From: Planococcus antarcticus DSM 14505
GTDB taxonomy: Bacteria > Bacillota > Bacilli > Bacillales_A > Planococcaceae
Assembly (NCBI RefSeq): GCF_001687565.2
Contig: NZ_CP016534.2
Coordinates: 624,501-688,500, forward strand
DNA length: 64,000 nucleotides
Direction: 5' to 3'
In this document: in pieces, positions 1-8,712 of the stretch
How the letters are laid out: each line of letters opens with the position of its first letter
Position numbering within the stretch: position 1 is the first letter of the stretch
Notes under the pieces: model-generated
What the model saw: the letters and a program-made list of their open reading frames with translations, nothing else
Told to the model about the DNA's origin: nothing
The model's database searches: none
Program-made: the position numbers and the translations under genes

Positions 1-2511
1 CCAAGAAAACCGGATCCTGTCAATCACGGTCATGTCGTTTCCGGCATTGAACCGCTGCAATACGACGAAACCATGCGTCCTTTATTCATTGGCGAACGAA
101 CAAATGTCATCGGTTCTCGTAAATTTAAACGACTAATTGTTGATGGCCAGTTCGAGGAAGCGTCTGAAATCGCACGTGCACAAGTGAAGAATGGCGCACA
201 TGTCATTGATATTTGTTTGGCGAATCCGGATCGTGATGAAGTTGAAGACATGACACATTTCATGAAAGAAGTCGTCAAAAAAGTCAAAGTCCCGCTGGTT
301 ATCGATTCCACGGACGAAGAAGTCATTGAAGTGGCATTAAAGTTTTCCCAGGGAAAGGCCATTATCAACTCGATTAACTTAGAAGACGGAGAAGAGCGCT
401 TTGAGGCGGTCATGCCGTTGGTGAAAAAATACGGTGCGGCAGTTGTGGTCGGCACGATCGATGAAGTGGGAATGGCGGTCACGCGTGAACGCAAGCTGGA
501 AATTGCAAAACGTTCTTATGACTTATTGGTCAATAAATGGGGCCTAGCGCCGGAAGACATTATTTTCGATCCATTGGTATTTCCAGTGGGCACGGGTGAT
601 CAGCAATACATCGGCTCTGCGGTGGAAACCATCGAAGGAATCCGCTTAATCAAAGAAAAACTGCCGCGTGCATTAACCATTTTAGGTGTCAGTAACGTAT
701 CGTTCGGCTTGCCGCCGGTTGGCCGTGAAGTCTTGAATGCGGTCTATTTATACCATTGCACGCAGGCAGGTTTGGATTATGCCATCGTCAACACCGAAAA
801 ACTGGAACGTTATGCATCGATACCGAAACAAGAAATTGATATGGCCAATGAATTGCTGTTTACGACGACAGATGCCACATTGGCTGATTTTACCGCTTTC
901 TACCGCGACAAGAAAAAAGAGAAAACCGAAGACGATATCCCAAAAACGGTACCTGATCGCCTCGCCTACTATATTATAGAGGGAACAAAAGAAGGCTTGG
1001 TTCCAGATTTGGAAAAAGCATTGGAAATATACGATGAACCGCTGGATGTTATCAATGGACCATTAATGAAAGGAATGGCCGAAGTAGGTCGATTGTTTAA
1101 TGACAATCAATTGATTGTCGCCGAAGTGCTGCAAAGTGCAGGCGTTATGAAAGCTGCGGTTTCATTCCTCGAACAGTTTATGGAGAAGAAAGAAGATGAC
1201 TCTGGAAAAGGGAAGATTGTGCTGGCCACGGTTAAAGGGGATGTCCATGACATCGGCAAAAACCTAGTCGAAATCATCTTGAGCAATAATGGCTTTAAAG
1301 TGATTGATGTCGGCATTAAAGTGACACCGGCCACGTTGATTGAAGTGATTCGAAAAGAAAAGCCGGATATGATTGGCTTGTCTGGGTTACTCGTTAAGTC
1401 AGCGAAGCAAATGGTTATTACTGCGCAAGATTTCAAGGAAGCAGGCATTGATGTGCCGATTCTAGTTGGTGGTGCGGCGTTGTCTAGACGCTTTACGGAA
1501 ACCAAGATTTCAGCGGAATACGACGGACCGGTCATTTATGCGAAAGACGCAATGCAAGGACTAGACTTAGCGAATCGTCTGCAAAGTGATGCCGGAAAAG
1601 CGGAGTTGCTGCTGGAATTAGATGCACAACAAGAAAAACGCCAAGCTTCTGAAGCTGTGCGAACAGCGAAGCCGGCTGTTGCAGTTGCTGAGAAGCCAGT
1701 CAAAACCGTTCGTGAAGATGTTCAAGTGTATGTTCCGAACGATTTGCGCCGTCATGTGTTAAAGGATTATTCCGTGGCGCATCTGTATCCATACGTCAAT
1801 ATGCGTACATTGATTGGCCATCACCTCGGCTTAAAAGGCTATAGTGATAAAACCTTAGCACAAGGTGATCCGCGTGCAGTCGAGTTGCATGAACTGGCAA
1901 CCGAATTCTTGGGGTCGGGTCTTTTGAAGCCATCCGGTCTTTATCAATTTTTCCCCGCTCAAAGTGACGGGGATGATGTCATCATCTACGATCCGAAAGA
2001 CGCCAAAACGGAAATCGAGCGCTTTACTTTCCCGCGCCAATCAGCGTCGCCATTTTTGTGCCTGTCCGATTACTTGAAATCCGTGGACAGTGGAGAAATG
2101 GATTACGCAGCCTTGATGCAAGTAACTGCCGGATTTGGCGTAAGAGAAGAAGCAACGCGTTTGAAAGAGCAAGGGAAATTCCTAGAAAGTCACGCACTTC
2201 AAGCAACAGCGCTTGAACTTGCAGAAGGTTTTGCCGAGCGCATCCACCAAGAGATCCGTGACCAATGGGGCTTCTCAGACGCCACAGACTTCTCGATGCG
2301 CGAACGCTTTGCCGCAAAATACCAAGGCCAGCGCTTCTCGTTCGGCTACCCGGCATGTCCGAACCTAGAAGACCAAGCCAAACTCTTTAATCTCATCAAG
2401 CCCGAAGACATCGGTGTCCATTTAACCGAAGAATACATGATGGATCCGGAAGCTTCGGTGTCAGCGATTGTCTTTGCTCATCCGGATGCCAGGTATTTTA
2501 TTGTTGATTGA
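1..2511 (+). CDS. metH: Cobalamin-dependent methionine synthase, 5' end outside the window
   Basis: Transfers a methyl group from methyl-tetrahydrofolate through cobalamin to homocysteine to make methionine in the cytoplasm. The frame is open from base 1 with MetH-like residues before the first ATG (73), so that ATG is internal and the N-terminal homocysteine-binding domain lies upstream of the window. Visible in order: the pterin-binding domain from the GERTNVIGS motif (about base 97) to about 950, the helical B12 cap (about 960-1190), and the B12-binding Rossmann domain with DVHDIGK, whose His codon at 1246-1248 gives the lower axial cobalt ligand. An Ala/Lys/Glu-rich linker (about 1640-1720) follows, then the AdoMet-dependent reactivation domain with GYPACPN near the C-terminus. 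All domains inside the window look intact. No terminator is seen directly after it; a repeat block begins 3 bases past the stop. Confidence 0.97.
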   Translation, partial: PRKPDPVNHGHVVSGIEPLQYDETMRPLFIGERTNVIGSRKFKRLIVDGQFEEASEIARAQVKNGAHVIDICLANPDRDEVEDMTHFMKEVVKKVKVPLVIDSTDEEVIEVALKFSQGKAIINSINLEDGEERFEAVMPLVKKYGAAVVVGTIDEVGMAVTRERKLEIAKRSYDLLVNKWGLAPEDIIFDPLVFPVGTGDQQYIGSAVETIEGIRLIKEKLPRALTILGVSNVSFGLPPVGREVLNAVYLYHCTQAGLDYAIVNTEKLERYASIPKQEIDMANELLFTTTDATLADFTAFYRDKKKEKTEDDIPKTVPDRLAYYIIEGTKEGLVPDLEKALEIYDEPLDVINGPLMKGMAEVGRLFNDNQLIVAEVLQSAGVMKAAVSFLEQFMEKKEDDSGKGKIVLATVKGDVHDIGKNLVEIILSNNGFKVIDVGIKVTPATLIEVIRKEKPDMIGLSGLLVKSAKQMVITAQDFKEAGIDVPILVGGAALSRRFTETKISAEYDGPVIYAKDAMQGLDLANRLQSDAGKAELLLELDAQQEKRQASEAVRTAKPAVAVAEKPVKTVREDVQVYVPNDLRRHVLKDYSVAHLYPYVNMRTLIGHHLGLKGYSDKTLAQGDPRAVELHELATEFLGSGLLKPSGLYQFFPAQSDGDDVIIYDPKDAKTEIERFTFPRQSASPFLCLSDYLKSVDSGEMDYAALMQVTAGFGVREEATRLKEQGKFLESHALQATALELAEGFAERIHQEIRDQWGFSDATDFSMRERFAAKYQGQRFSFGYPACPNLEDQAKLFNLIKPEDIGVHLTEEYMMDPEASVSAIVFAHPDARYFIVD

Positions 2512-2513
2512 TG

Positions 2514-2757
2514 AAAGAAAAGCGAAAGCGCCCGTGTAGGTCCGACAAGCGCTGGAAGCCTTACCGGTACTGGCGATTTTCAGCCATTGGCGGAAAGGCT
2601 GAAGCGACTCGAGGACCTGGGCACTGAAGCTGGACAAAGAAAAGCGAAAGCGCCCGTGTAGGTCCGACAAGCGCTGGAAGCCTTACCGGTACTGGCGATT
2701 TTCAGCCATTGGCGGAAAGGCTGAAGCGACTCGAGGACCTGGGCACTGAAGCTGGAC
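2514..2757. repeat. Tandem duplication of a 122-bp intergenic element
   Basis: Two almost identical copies lie head to tail at 2514-2635 and 2636-2757, each opening with AAAGAAAAGCGAAAGCGCCC and closing with CACTGAAGCTGGAC. The opening resembles the start of the elements at 27974 and, in reverse complement, 31557 and 26060, so this belongs to the same dispersed family. It starts immediately after the metH stop. Short reading frames in it have no ribosome-binding site and are not called as genes. Confidence 0.9.
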
Positions 2758-2760
2758 AGG

Positions 2761-3125
2761 GAAAAGCGGAGGTAGCCAAAAGCAGAAGCTAACCTAAGAT
2801 CGAGACATCCTGTCGCAACAGTTAGCTGACCCGCATCCTGCGGGCCCTCGACGGTCATAAGACGCAGCATTATCACTTGCCAAAATCTTATACTGCAGGA
2901 GTCCTCGCCAATTTTCATTTATTAGTTATTCAAAAATGCGTAGAAGAAAGAGCGAAAGGCGGCGAAGAGCAAAGGTGTGCTCCTGCACCGCTGCGCTAGC
3001 TTCGTCGCAAAGCCATTGCCCGAACTTCTTTCGGTCAATGCCTTTCCTGCGGAAAAACGGAGTGCTGAGAACCCCGCAGGAGCTTGCAACAAGGAGGCTC
3101 GGCGCTTCGTCCGCCTGAAGCGAAT
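2761..3125. repeat. Dispersed intergenic repeat block (second family)
   Basis: This gene-free stretch shares segments with the blocks at 45950-46435, 8455-8560 (reverse) and 63046-63125 (reverse). Shared words include a TGTGCTCCTGCACCGCTGCG-like segment near 2975, GCAGGAGCTTGCAAC near 3076, and a small hairpin CCCGCA-TCC-TGCGGG near 2830. That hairpin appears as CCCACA-TCC-TGTGGG in the 46-kb copy, a paired change. No convincing coding sequence is present. It reads as an assembly of mobile-looking but transposase-free repeats. Confidence 0.7.
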
Positions 3126-3146
3126 TTTTTCACCTCTAAAATAAAC

Positions 3147-3187
3147 AAAACCCCAAAATCCACATTCTCTGTGGATTTCGGGGTTTT
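3147..3187 (-). terminator. Rho-independent terminator downstream of msrAB
   Basis: A long stem pairs AAAACCCCAAAATCCAC (3147-3163) with GTGGATTTCGGGGTTTT (3171-3187), one mismatch, around a 7-nt loop. It sits just beyond the msrAB stop. A-rich and T-rich flanks make it potentially bidirectional. Confidence 0.85.
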
Positions 3188-3215
3188 GTGTTTTAACTTA
3201 ATAATCTACTGTCGA

Positions 3216-4355
3216 TCAATTTACTTTATCCAACAAAAAGCCATAGCCTTCTGCTTCCATTTCCGCTTCAGGTACAAATAACAAAGCAGCACCGTTCATG
3301 CAATAACGCAGGCCGCCTTTATCTTCGGGGCCGTCGGTGAAGACGTGGCCCAGGTGGCTGTCGCCAGTACGGCTTCTAATTTCAGTCCGTTTCATGAACA
3401 GCAGACCGTCATCGTGCTCAGTGACAACAGCCGGGTCAATCGGCTTGGTGAAGCTCGGCCATCCTGTTGTGGAATCGTATTTATCTGCAGAAGAGAATAA
3501 AGGTTCTCCAGTAGTAATGTCTACATAGATGCCCGGCTCATAAAAGCCATCGTATTCACTGGAAAAGGCACGCTCAGTATCGTCTTCTTGAGTAACTTTG
3601 TATTGAATATCAGTTAATGTCTCTTTCAGCTCTTCATCGCTCGGTTTCGGGTAAAGCGCCGGATCGATCAGTGATTGGGAATCTTCCCCCACTTCCTGGC
3701 CTTCGAGGCTATCAAATTCGACGTGACAGTAACCATCTGGATTTTTTTCAAGATAATCCTGGTGATAGTCTTCTGCCAGATAATAATGTTCCAGCATTTC
3801 GACTTCTGTCACGATTGGATCATCGTAGCGTTCCTTCTCGGCTGTGATCACTTTGTCGATAACAGCGCGGTCAGCTTCGTTTTCAAAATAAATGCCCGTC
3901 CGGTATTGTTCGCCTCGGTCATTGCCTTGCTGATTGAGGAGTGTTGGATCGATGATCATAAAGTAATGGCCCAAAAGCTTCTCGAGATCCACGCGCTCCG
4001 GGTCGTAGCGGACGTGAACGGTTTCAGCGTGTCCGGTATTTTCACGGATGACTTCCTCGTAAGTCGGATTTTCAGTGTTGCCGTTGGCGTAGCCTGAAGT
4101 TACATCATAAACGCCATAAACCCGTGCCATATAAGCTTCGACTCCCCAGAAGCAGCCGCCGGCCAAATAAATATCCTGCAGGTTGTCCGTGTCAAAGTCG
4201 AGATCCACATTCGGGTTGTCGGGATATTTGGACGTGCTCGTATCTGCTACCTGTCCCGAAGCTGAGCTGCTGGAATTATCTGCGCTCTCGGCTGAACAAC
4301 CCGCAAGCACCATCAGCAATAATAATAGAAAGCCTGTAAATGAAATCTTTTTCAT
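3216..4355 (-). CDS. msrAB: Peptide methionine sulfoxide reductase MsrA-MsrB fusion, lipoprotein
   Basis: Reduces both the S and R forms of methionine sulfoxide in oxidised proteins, here outside the membrane. The 379-residue product opens with a lipoprotein signal peptide ending in the lipobox LAGC (Cys about residue 20) and a Ser-rich spacer. An MsrA domain follows (about 60-215) with the catalytic GGCFWG motif. The MsrB domain (about 235-375) has [17 protein letters not shown] and the catalytic Cys in RYCMNG. The ATG is preceded by AGGAG at good spacing. It is transcribed alone, convergent with the metH side. Secreted or tethered Msr fusions are known to protect surface proteins from oxidants. 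The anchoring is inferred from the lipobox. Confidence 0.95.
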   Translation of the reverse strand: MKKISFTGFLLLLLMVLAGCSAESADNSSSSASGQVADTSTSKYPDNPNVDLDFDTDNLQDIYLAGGCFWGVEAYMARVYGVYDVTSGYANGNTENPTYEEVIRENTGHAETVHVRYDPERVDLEKLLGHYFMIIDPTLLNQQGNDRGEQYRTGIYFENEADRAVIDKVITAEKERYDDPIVTEVEMLEHYYLAEDYHQDYLEKNPDGYCHVEFDSLEGQEVGEDSQSLIDPALYPKPSDEELKETLTDIQYKVTQEDDTERAFSSEYDGFYEPGIYVDITTGEPLFSSADKYDSTTGWPSFTKPIDPAVVTEHDDGLLFMKRTEIRSRTGDSHLGHVFTDGPEDKGGLRYCMNGAALLFVPEAEMEAEGYGFLLDKVN

Positions 4356-4607
4356 ATCGAATCTCCTGCCTTTCCAGATGGAGTACTGATGAAACTGTTC
4401 ATCACCTGCCAGGGTCAGCGCATTTTTTCAGTAATGGCCTGATATGGCGAAAAATAAAAGAGGATTGTAAGCGTTATCCTGACGTTTCTATCTCCAGTTT
4501 AATCGAATTTCTGCAAAAGAGGAAATGAAGCGGTTCGGAAAAAACTGTTAAATTGCTTTGTCCGTCACAAAAAAGATGTATGGTTCACAGTAGAGAACTC
4601 GATGTAT

Positions 4608-4624
4608 AAGGGAATATTTCCCTT
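4608..4624. promoter_or_regulatory. Perfect palindrome upstream of the luciferase-like gene
   Basis: AAGGGAATATTTCCCTT is a perfect inverted repeat (7-bp arms, 3-bp centre) about 78 bases before the chosen start at 4702. It may be an operator. The rest of the 4356-4701 gap holds no gene that I can support. Confidence 0.4.
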
Positions 4625-4701
4625 GCACTGTAGGACACCATAGTGGAGGGGATTTGGACTGGCGTGCTAAAATTCAAAGACGAGTGAAAGGGGACTGGCA
4701 G

Positions 4702-5709
4702 ATGATTTCATTGAACATCCTGGATTATTCGCCAATCGACGAAGGTGAGACCGCAGCAATGGCCCTAAAACAGACGACGGAGCTCGCTCAGCTGGCAGAA
4801 CGGCTCGGTTTTAAACGTTTTTGGGTAGCCGAGCATCATCAGGTGAGTTCGGTTGCCGGCAGCACGCCCGAAATGCTGATGATGCATTTGGCGGCGTCCA
4901 CCGAGACCATCCGCATTGGTTCGGGAGGTGTCATGCTGCCGCATTACAGCGCCTACAAAGTTGCGGAAAATTTCCGCATGCTAGAAGCGCTGTATCCCGG
5001 CCGCATCGATCTCGGTATCGGCCGTTCCCGCAGCTACCGGGTCGTCAATGAGGCGTTGAATGAAAGCAAAACGAAACGGTTGCCCTATGAGCAGCAATTG
5101 ACGGATCTCGGGAAGTATTTTGCTGATGACACGGACAACGAGCACCGCTTTCAGTCACTGCAGGCTATGCCAGTCATTGAGACAGCGCCTGAGTTATGGC
5201 TGCTTGGCACAGGGCAAGGAAGCGCACAGCTTGCTGCTGAAAGAGGGATGGGCTATGCCTTTGCCCATTTCGCCAAGCCGTCGCAGCAAACTGTAGAAGT
5301 GGTAGACGTGTACCGAAGGGAATTCCAGCCATCACAGTTTGTGCAGGTGCCGAATGTGATCATCGCAGTCTTTGCGGTCGTCGCTGAAACGGCGGAAAAA
5401 GCCGAGGAGCTAGCGAAGGCATTCGATCTGTGGCTGCTGTTTATTGAGTCTGATTCACAGCCTCCTTATTACCCGTCCGTCGAAACGGCAAAAAAGCGGG
5501 GCTTCAGCGACAGCGAGCAGGAAAAGGTGGAGCGCAATCGGCAGCGGATGCTGATCGGTACCGCCAAACAGGTGAAAGAGCAGATCGAAGCCATTGCGGA
5601 ACAATGCGCTACAGATGAAATCACCATCATCCCGAATATTTCTGGAGCGGATAACCGCATGGATGAGCTGCGGTTATTGGCAAATGCATTTAATCTTCCT
5701 GGAAAATGA
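4702..5709 (+). CDS. LLM-class flavin-dependent oxidoreductase (MsnO8 type)
   Basis: A luciferase-like monooxygenase family protein, expected to use reduced flavin and oxygen on an unknown substrate in the cytoplasm. The 335-residue product begins with the family-typical SLNILDYSPI and continues with FWVAEHHQ, the IRIGSGGVMLPHY block and YPGRIDLGIGRS, all characteristic of the MsnO8 subgroup. The frame extends upstream to a TTG at 4654, but homology to the family begins only at the ATG at 4702. That ATG has GAAAGGGG about 9 bases upstream, so it is preferred. The gene stands alone behind a palindrome at 4608-4624. The substrate cannot be read from the sequence. Confidence 0.9.
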   Translation: MISLNILDYSPIDEGETAAMALKQTTELAQLAERLGFKRFWVAEHHQVSSVAGSTPEMLMMHLAASTETIRIGSGGVMLPHYSAYKVAENFRMLEALYPGRIDLGIGRSRSYRVVNEALNESKTKRLPYEQQLTDLGKYFADDTDNEHRFQSLQAMPVIETAPELWLLGTGQGSAQLAAERGMGYAFAHFAKPSQQTVEVVDVYRREFQPSQFVQVPNVIIAVFAVVAETAEKAEELAKAFDLWLLFIESDSQPPYYPSVETAKKRGFSDSEQEKVERNRQRMLIGTAKQVKEQIEAIAEQCATDEITIIPNISGADNRMDELRLLANAFNLPGK

Positions 5710-5768
5710 AACCATTTCCGTTGCTGCTGCGTATAACGTAAAAAAAGCAGAAGAGGCAGAGATGGTAG

Positions 5769-5903
5769 ATGACAATCAAAACGAAAGCGAAGGAAAAGAA
5801 AGATCGCTGGTGGATATCTGATGTGTTTAATTTCTTCATCAGCATATTGGAGATTGGGCTGTATCTTCTACGGCTGCTCTTGCGGTTCACGAGGAAATTG
5901 TAA
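5769..5903 (+). CDS. Small hypothetical membrane-associated protein, 44 aa
   Basis: A short frame starting ATG at 5769 encodes a basic N-terminus (about 14 residues, many Lys) followed by WW and a hydrophobic or amphipathic stretch rich in Phe, Ile and Leu, then a basic tail ending RKL. This composition resembles small Bacillales membrane peptides. The ribosome-binding site (AGAGGCAGAG) is weak. No family is recognised. It lies between the luciferase-like gene and a repeat array, 59 bases after the former. Confidence 0.4.
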   Translation: MTIKTKAKEKKDRWWISDVFNFFISILEIGLYLLRLLLRFTRKL

Positions 5904-5920
5904 GGGGATTTTCGGGTTTG

Positions 5921-6012
5921 GAAAGTATTGTAGCGTTTTTAGAAAGTATTTTTTGTGAAATGGAAAGTATTTGCTCATAAATGGAAAGTATTTTACCCGA
6001 AACAGAAAGTAT
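5921..6012 (-). repeat. Five-unit 21-bp phased array (TACTTTC units on the minus strand)
   Basis: GAAAGTAT starts at 5921, 5942, 5963, 5984 and 6005, exactly 21 bases apart each time. On the minus strand each unit opens TACTTTC, like the TAC-led 21-bp units found elsewhere in the window. Unit interiors differ. It lies just before the terminator at 6029. Confidence 0.9.
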
Positions 6013-6028
6013 ATCCAATTAAATGGGA

Positions 6029-6064
6029 AAAATCGCATCCTCCAGCAATGAGGATGCGATTTTT
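6029..6064. terminator. Bidirectional terminator
   Basis: The stem AATCGCATCCT/AGGATGCGATT around a 9-nt loop is flanked by A and T runs. It lies 8 bases beyond the stop of the minus-strand MDR reductase and can also end transcription coming from the left. Confidence 0.88.
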
Positions 6065-6071
6065 TATCGTT

Positions 6072-7100
6072 TTATAGCTTTGCGAACGCAGGATCTGCTA
6101 CTTTTACTAATTGTTTGCCGAGATTTGTTCCTTTAAAAAGACCGAGGAAAGCTTCCGGCGTATTTTCAAAGCCTTCGACAATTGTTTCGTCGTATTTTAA
6201 TTTTCCTTCTTGTAGCCATTGCGTTAGTGCCGCAACACCTGTTGGTAAATCTTTTGCGTAATCGCCGAGTGTGAAGCCCTTCATCATCGCGCTTGTTTTG
6301 ATAAATTGTCCTTGAATGCGTGGTCCGATGTCGCCATCTACAGAATTATATGAAGAAATCGCACCGCATACTGTAACACGCGCGTGCTTGTTTAATTCTT
6401 TCATGACTGCATCGGAAATGTCGCCACCGACATTATCAAAGTAAACATCGACGCCATTTGGAAGAGCGGCAATCAAGTCTTCTTTGAAGCTGTCTTTTTT
6501 GTAATTAACTGCTGCATCGAAACCAAGTTCATTGATCAAGTAATCGATTTTTTCATCAGAACCGGCGATGCCAACAACGCGAGCTCCTTTGATTTTAGCG
6601 AGTTGGCCCACAATCGAGCCGACTGCACCTGCTGCACCTGAAACAACGATTGTTTCACCAGCTTGTGGCTTGGCAATGTCGAGCAATCCGAAATAAGCAG
6701 TGAGCCCAGTCAATCCAAGAACACTCAGATGTGCTGTGATTGGTGCTGCAGTTGGATCAACTTTTTGAAGCTTGGCAGCATCCGCAACATTGTACTCCGA
6801 CCAGCTAAGATTGCTGCTGACGATATCGCCTTTTTCAAATAAATCCGAGTTCGATTCAACGACTTCAGCTAAAACACCGCCGACTAATGCTTGGTTTAGT
6901 TCAAATGGTGGAATATATGATTTGACGTCTCTCATCCGGCCGCGCATGTATGGGTCGACTGAAAGATAAAGCGTTTTTAATAACACTTCATTTTCAGCGG
7001 GTGTCGGAATTTCTTTTTCGACAAAATTAAAATCATCATTGGTTGGCATGCCTTCAGGGCGATTTGCCAAATGAATTTCTTTATGTTGTTTAGTTGTCAT
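6072..7100 (-). CDS. NADP-dependent oxidoreductase, zinc-independent MDR family (YfmJ/CurA-like)
   Basis: A medium-chain dehydrogenase/reductase, expected to reduce activated double bonds (enones) with NADPH in the cytoplasm. The 342-residue length is typical. The N-terminus shows the LYLSVDPYMRGRM signature of the leukotriene B4 dehydrogenase/YfmJ group, and the Rossmann fold carries SGAAGAVGSIVGQLAK (about 145-165). DVYFDNVGG near residue 220 is also conserved in the group. Zinc-ligand cysteines are absent, as expected. The start has GAGGAGG about 8 bases upstream. It is divergent from the OYE-family gene at 7284, so the two enone reductases may share an intergenic control region. The physiological substrate is unknown. 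Confidence 0.92.
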   Translation of the reverse strand: MTTKQHKEIHLANRPEGMPTNDDFNFVEKEIPTPAENEVLLKTLYLSVDPYMRGRMRDVKSYIPPFELNQALVGGVLAEVVESNSDLFEKGDIVSSNLSWSEYNVADAAKLQKVDPTAAPITAHLSVLGLTGLTAYFGLLDIAKPQAGETIVVSGAAGAVGSIVGQLAKIKGARVVGIAGSDEKIDYLINELGFDAAVNYKKDSFKEDLIAALPNGVDVYFDNVGGDISDAVMKELNKHARVTVCGAISSYNSVDGDIGPRIQGQFIKTSAMMKGFTLGDYAKDLPTGVAALTQWLQEGKLKYDETIVEGFENTPEAFLGLFKGTNLGKQLVKVADPAFAKL

Positions 7101-7283
7101 GGAAAATTCCTCCTCACGTATACGAATTCGATGAAAAGCGTACCACTTGAATCGGGGGTGGTCAAAAATAATGTACTGAAAAAAGAGGGCGAGCGCGTAT
7201 TCTTGATTCCTTAAAATTCATATGCTATTTTGAAATTCCGAAGCCTTTCGGAAGAGAACATTTTGCAGAAAAGAGGAAGTCTA

Positions 7284-8408
7284 GTGAATCCATTATATAA
7301 AGAGTTATTTAAAGAAATCACTTTGCCAAATGGCACCGTGTTGAAGGATCGTCTTGGTGTTGCGCCCATGACGACGTATTCAGGAAATGAAGACGGCACC
7401 GTTTCAGATGAAGAATTGATGTATTACAACCGACGCGCGGGCCTTGGCAGCCTGTATATCTCTGCATGCATCGCGGTTTCAGAAAACGGTCTTGCATTTC
7501 CAAACCAGTTTATCGGTTTTGACGACAATGCCATTCCCCGCCTGACTCAAATGGCAAAAGAAATGAAAGCAAAAGGGAGCAAAGCGATTTTGCAAATTCA
7601 ACACGGTGGCCGTCAAGGACAGCCTGCGTTGATCAAGGCAAATGAAACCGTAGCTCCAAGCGCTGTTCCAGCTGGACCAGAAAAACCGATACCTCGTGAA
7701 TTAACGAACCAAGAAATCGAAGCCATCATCGAAGACTTCGGCGAAACAACTAGAAGAGCCATTGAAGCAGGATTTGATGGTGTTGAAATTCATGGTGCCA
7801 ACACGTATTTGATTCAGCAGTTTGTTTCTTCAGTTACGAACCTACGTGAAGATCAGTGGGGAGGTAGCCTAGAAAATCGCTTGAAGTTCCCACTTGCGGT
7901 ATTGAAAAAAGTGCAAGACACCGTTGCGAAATACGCAAATGAGCAATTTATCGTTGGTTACCGCTTATCACCAGAAGAAAACAATGAAACATCAGTTGGC
8001 TATACAATAGAAGAAACAAAAATATTAGTAGAGAAACTGATTCAAGGTGGCATCCATTATCTTCACGTTTCATTGTTCGAATTCAAAAAAGCACCAAAAG
8101 GCGCAGAGCAAGGCGACAGCATTGTGCGCATCTTAGCGGATCAAATCAACGGCCGCATCACGTTTGTCGCAGTCGGCAGTATTAAAACACCAGAAGACGC
8201 GGTAACGGCTTTGGCAGAAGGTGCTGATATTGTGGTAATCGGACGTCAAGCGCTGATTGACCCTGAATGGACGGATAAAGTAAGACAAGGAAAAGAACAA
8301 GAAATTCATCCGGCGATTACACAACAAATGGTCGGTAAATTGGATATTCCGCAAAACATGTGGAACTTGATCACTTCATACGGAATGATTAAAGTCGCAG
8401 AAAGTTGA
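7284..8408 (+). CDS. NADH:flavin oxidoreductase, Old Yellow Enzyme family
   Basis: An FMN-dependent ene-reductase family protein with a TIM-barrel fold. The 374-residue product shows RLGVAPMTTYSG near the N-terminus, ILQIQHGGRQ, the DGVEIHGANTYLIQQF block that positions the flavin and substrate, and a C-terminal GADIVVIGRQALIDPEW FMN-phosphate-binding region. The frame is open from 7230, but the GTG at 7284 is preferred because AGAGGAAG lies just upstream and the family homology starts there. It is divergent from the MDR reductase. Its terminator (8584) is about 175 bases away because a dispersed repeat lies in between. Confidence 0.93.
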   Translation: MNPLYKELFKEITLPNGTVLKDRLGVAPMTTYSGNEDGTVSDEELMYYNRRAGLGSLYISACIAVSENGLAFPNQFIGFDDNAIPRLTQMAKEMKAKGSKAILQIQHGGRQGQPALIKANETVAPSAVPAGPEKPIPRELTNQEIEAIIEDFGETTRRAIEAGFDGVEIHGANTYLIQQFVSSVTNLREDQWGGSLENRLKFPLAVLKKVQDTVAKYANEQFIVGYRLSPEENNETSVGYTIEETKILVEKLIQGGIHYLHVSLFEFKKAPKGAEQGDSIVRILADQINGRITFVAVGSIKTPEDAVTALAEGADIVVIGRQALIDPEWTDKVRQGKEQEIHPAITQQMVGKLDIPQNMWNLITSYGMIKVAES

Positions 8409-8454
8409 TCTGATAATTTTTAAGAAGCTGCTCCAAAAGGCCATAAAAAATGAC

Positions 8455-8560
8455 TTTTGGTAACAGCCCTTTCCCCGTTCTCAGAAAGACAGGCTAATTT
8501 CCATTGCGTCGAAGCTAGCGCAGCGGTGCAAGAGCACATCTTGGCCGCCACCATTCCAAT
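8455..8560 (-). repeat. Copy of dispersed repeat family 2, reversed
   Basis: The reverse complement contains GTGCTCTTGCACCGCTGCGC followed by TAGCTTCGACGCAATG, matching the segment near 2975-3015. It is partial compared with the 2.9-kb and 46-kb copies. It sits between the OYE gene and its terminator. Confidence 0.7.
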
Positions 8561-8583
8561 CAGCCTGTTCTCAAATTGTAGAA

Positions 8584-8626
8584 AAAATGGGTGGAGAAAA
8601 ATCAAAAAAATTTCTCCACCCATTTT
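8584..8626 (+). terminator. Terminator of the OYE-family gene
   Basis: A perfect 16-bp stem, AAAATGGGTGGAGAAA (8584-8599) with TTTCTCCACCCATTTT (8611-8626), around an A-rich loop. Confidence 0.8.
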
Positions 8627-8669
8627 ATTTTTCGAAACTTGTGGGATAGCATTTAATAGATTGAATACA

Positions 8670-8706
8670 AAAACGCAGCTCCTGAACTACTTGGAGCTGC
8701 GTTTTT
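8670..8706. terminator. Terminator of ktrB, bidirectional
   Basis: AAACGCAGCTCC pairs with GGAGCTGCGTTT, followed by a T run. It lies next to the stop of the minus-strand ktrB. Together with the hairpin at 8584 it separates the convergent genes. Confidence 0.88.
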
Positions 8707-8712
8707 TTGTAT

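Noticed and set aside
73..75. ATG at 73 as the start of metH
   Set aside because: The frame is open and MetH-like upstream of it, and it interrupts a conserved domain boundary without a ribosome-binding site.
2514..3125. Insertion sequence or transposon downstream of metH
   Set aside because: No transposase frame or clear terminal target duplications; the sequence fits short dispersed repeats.
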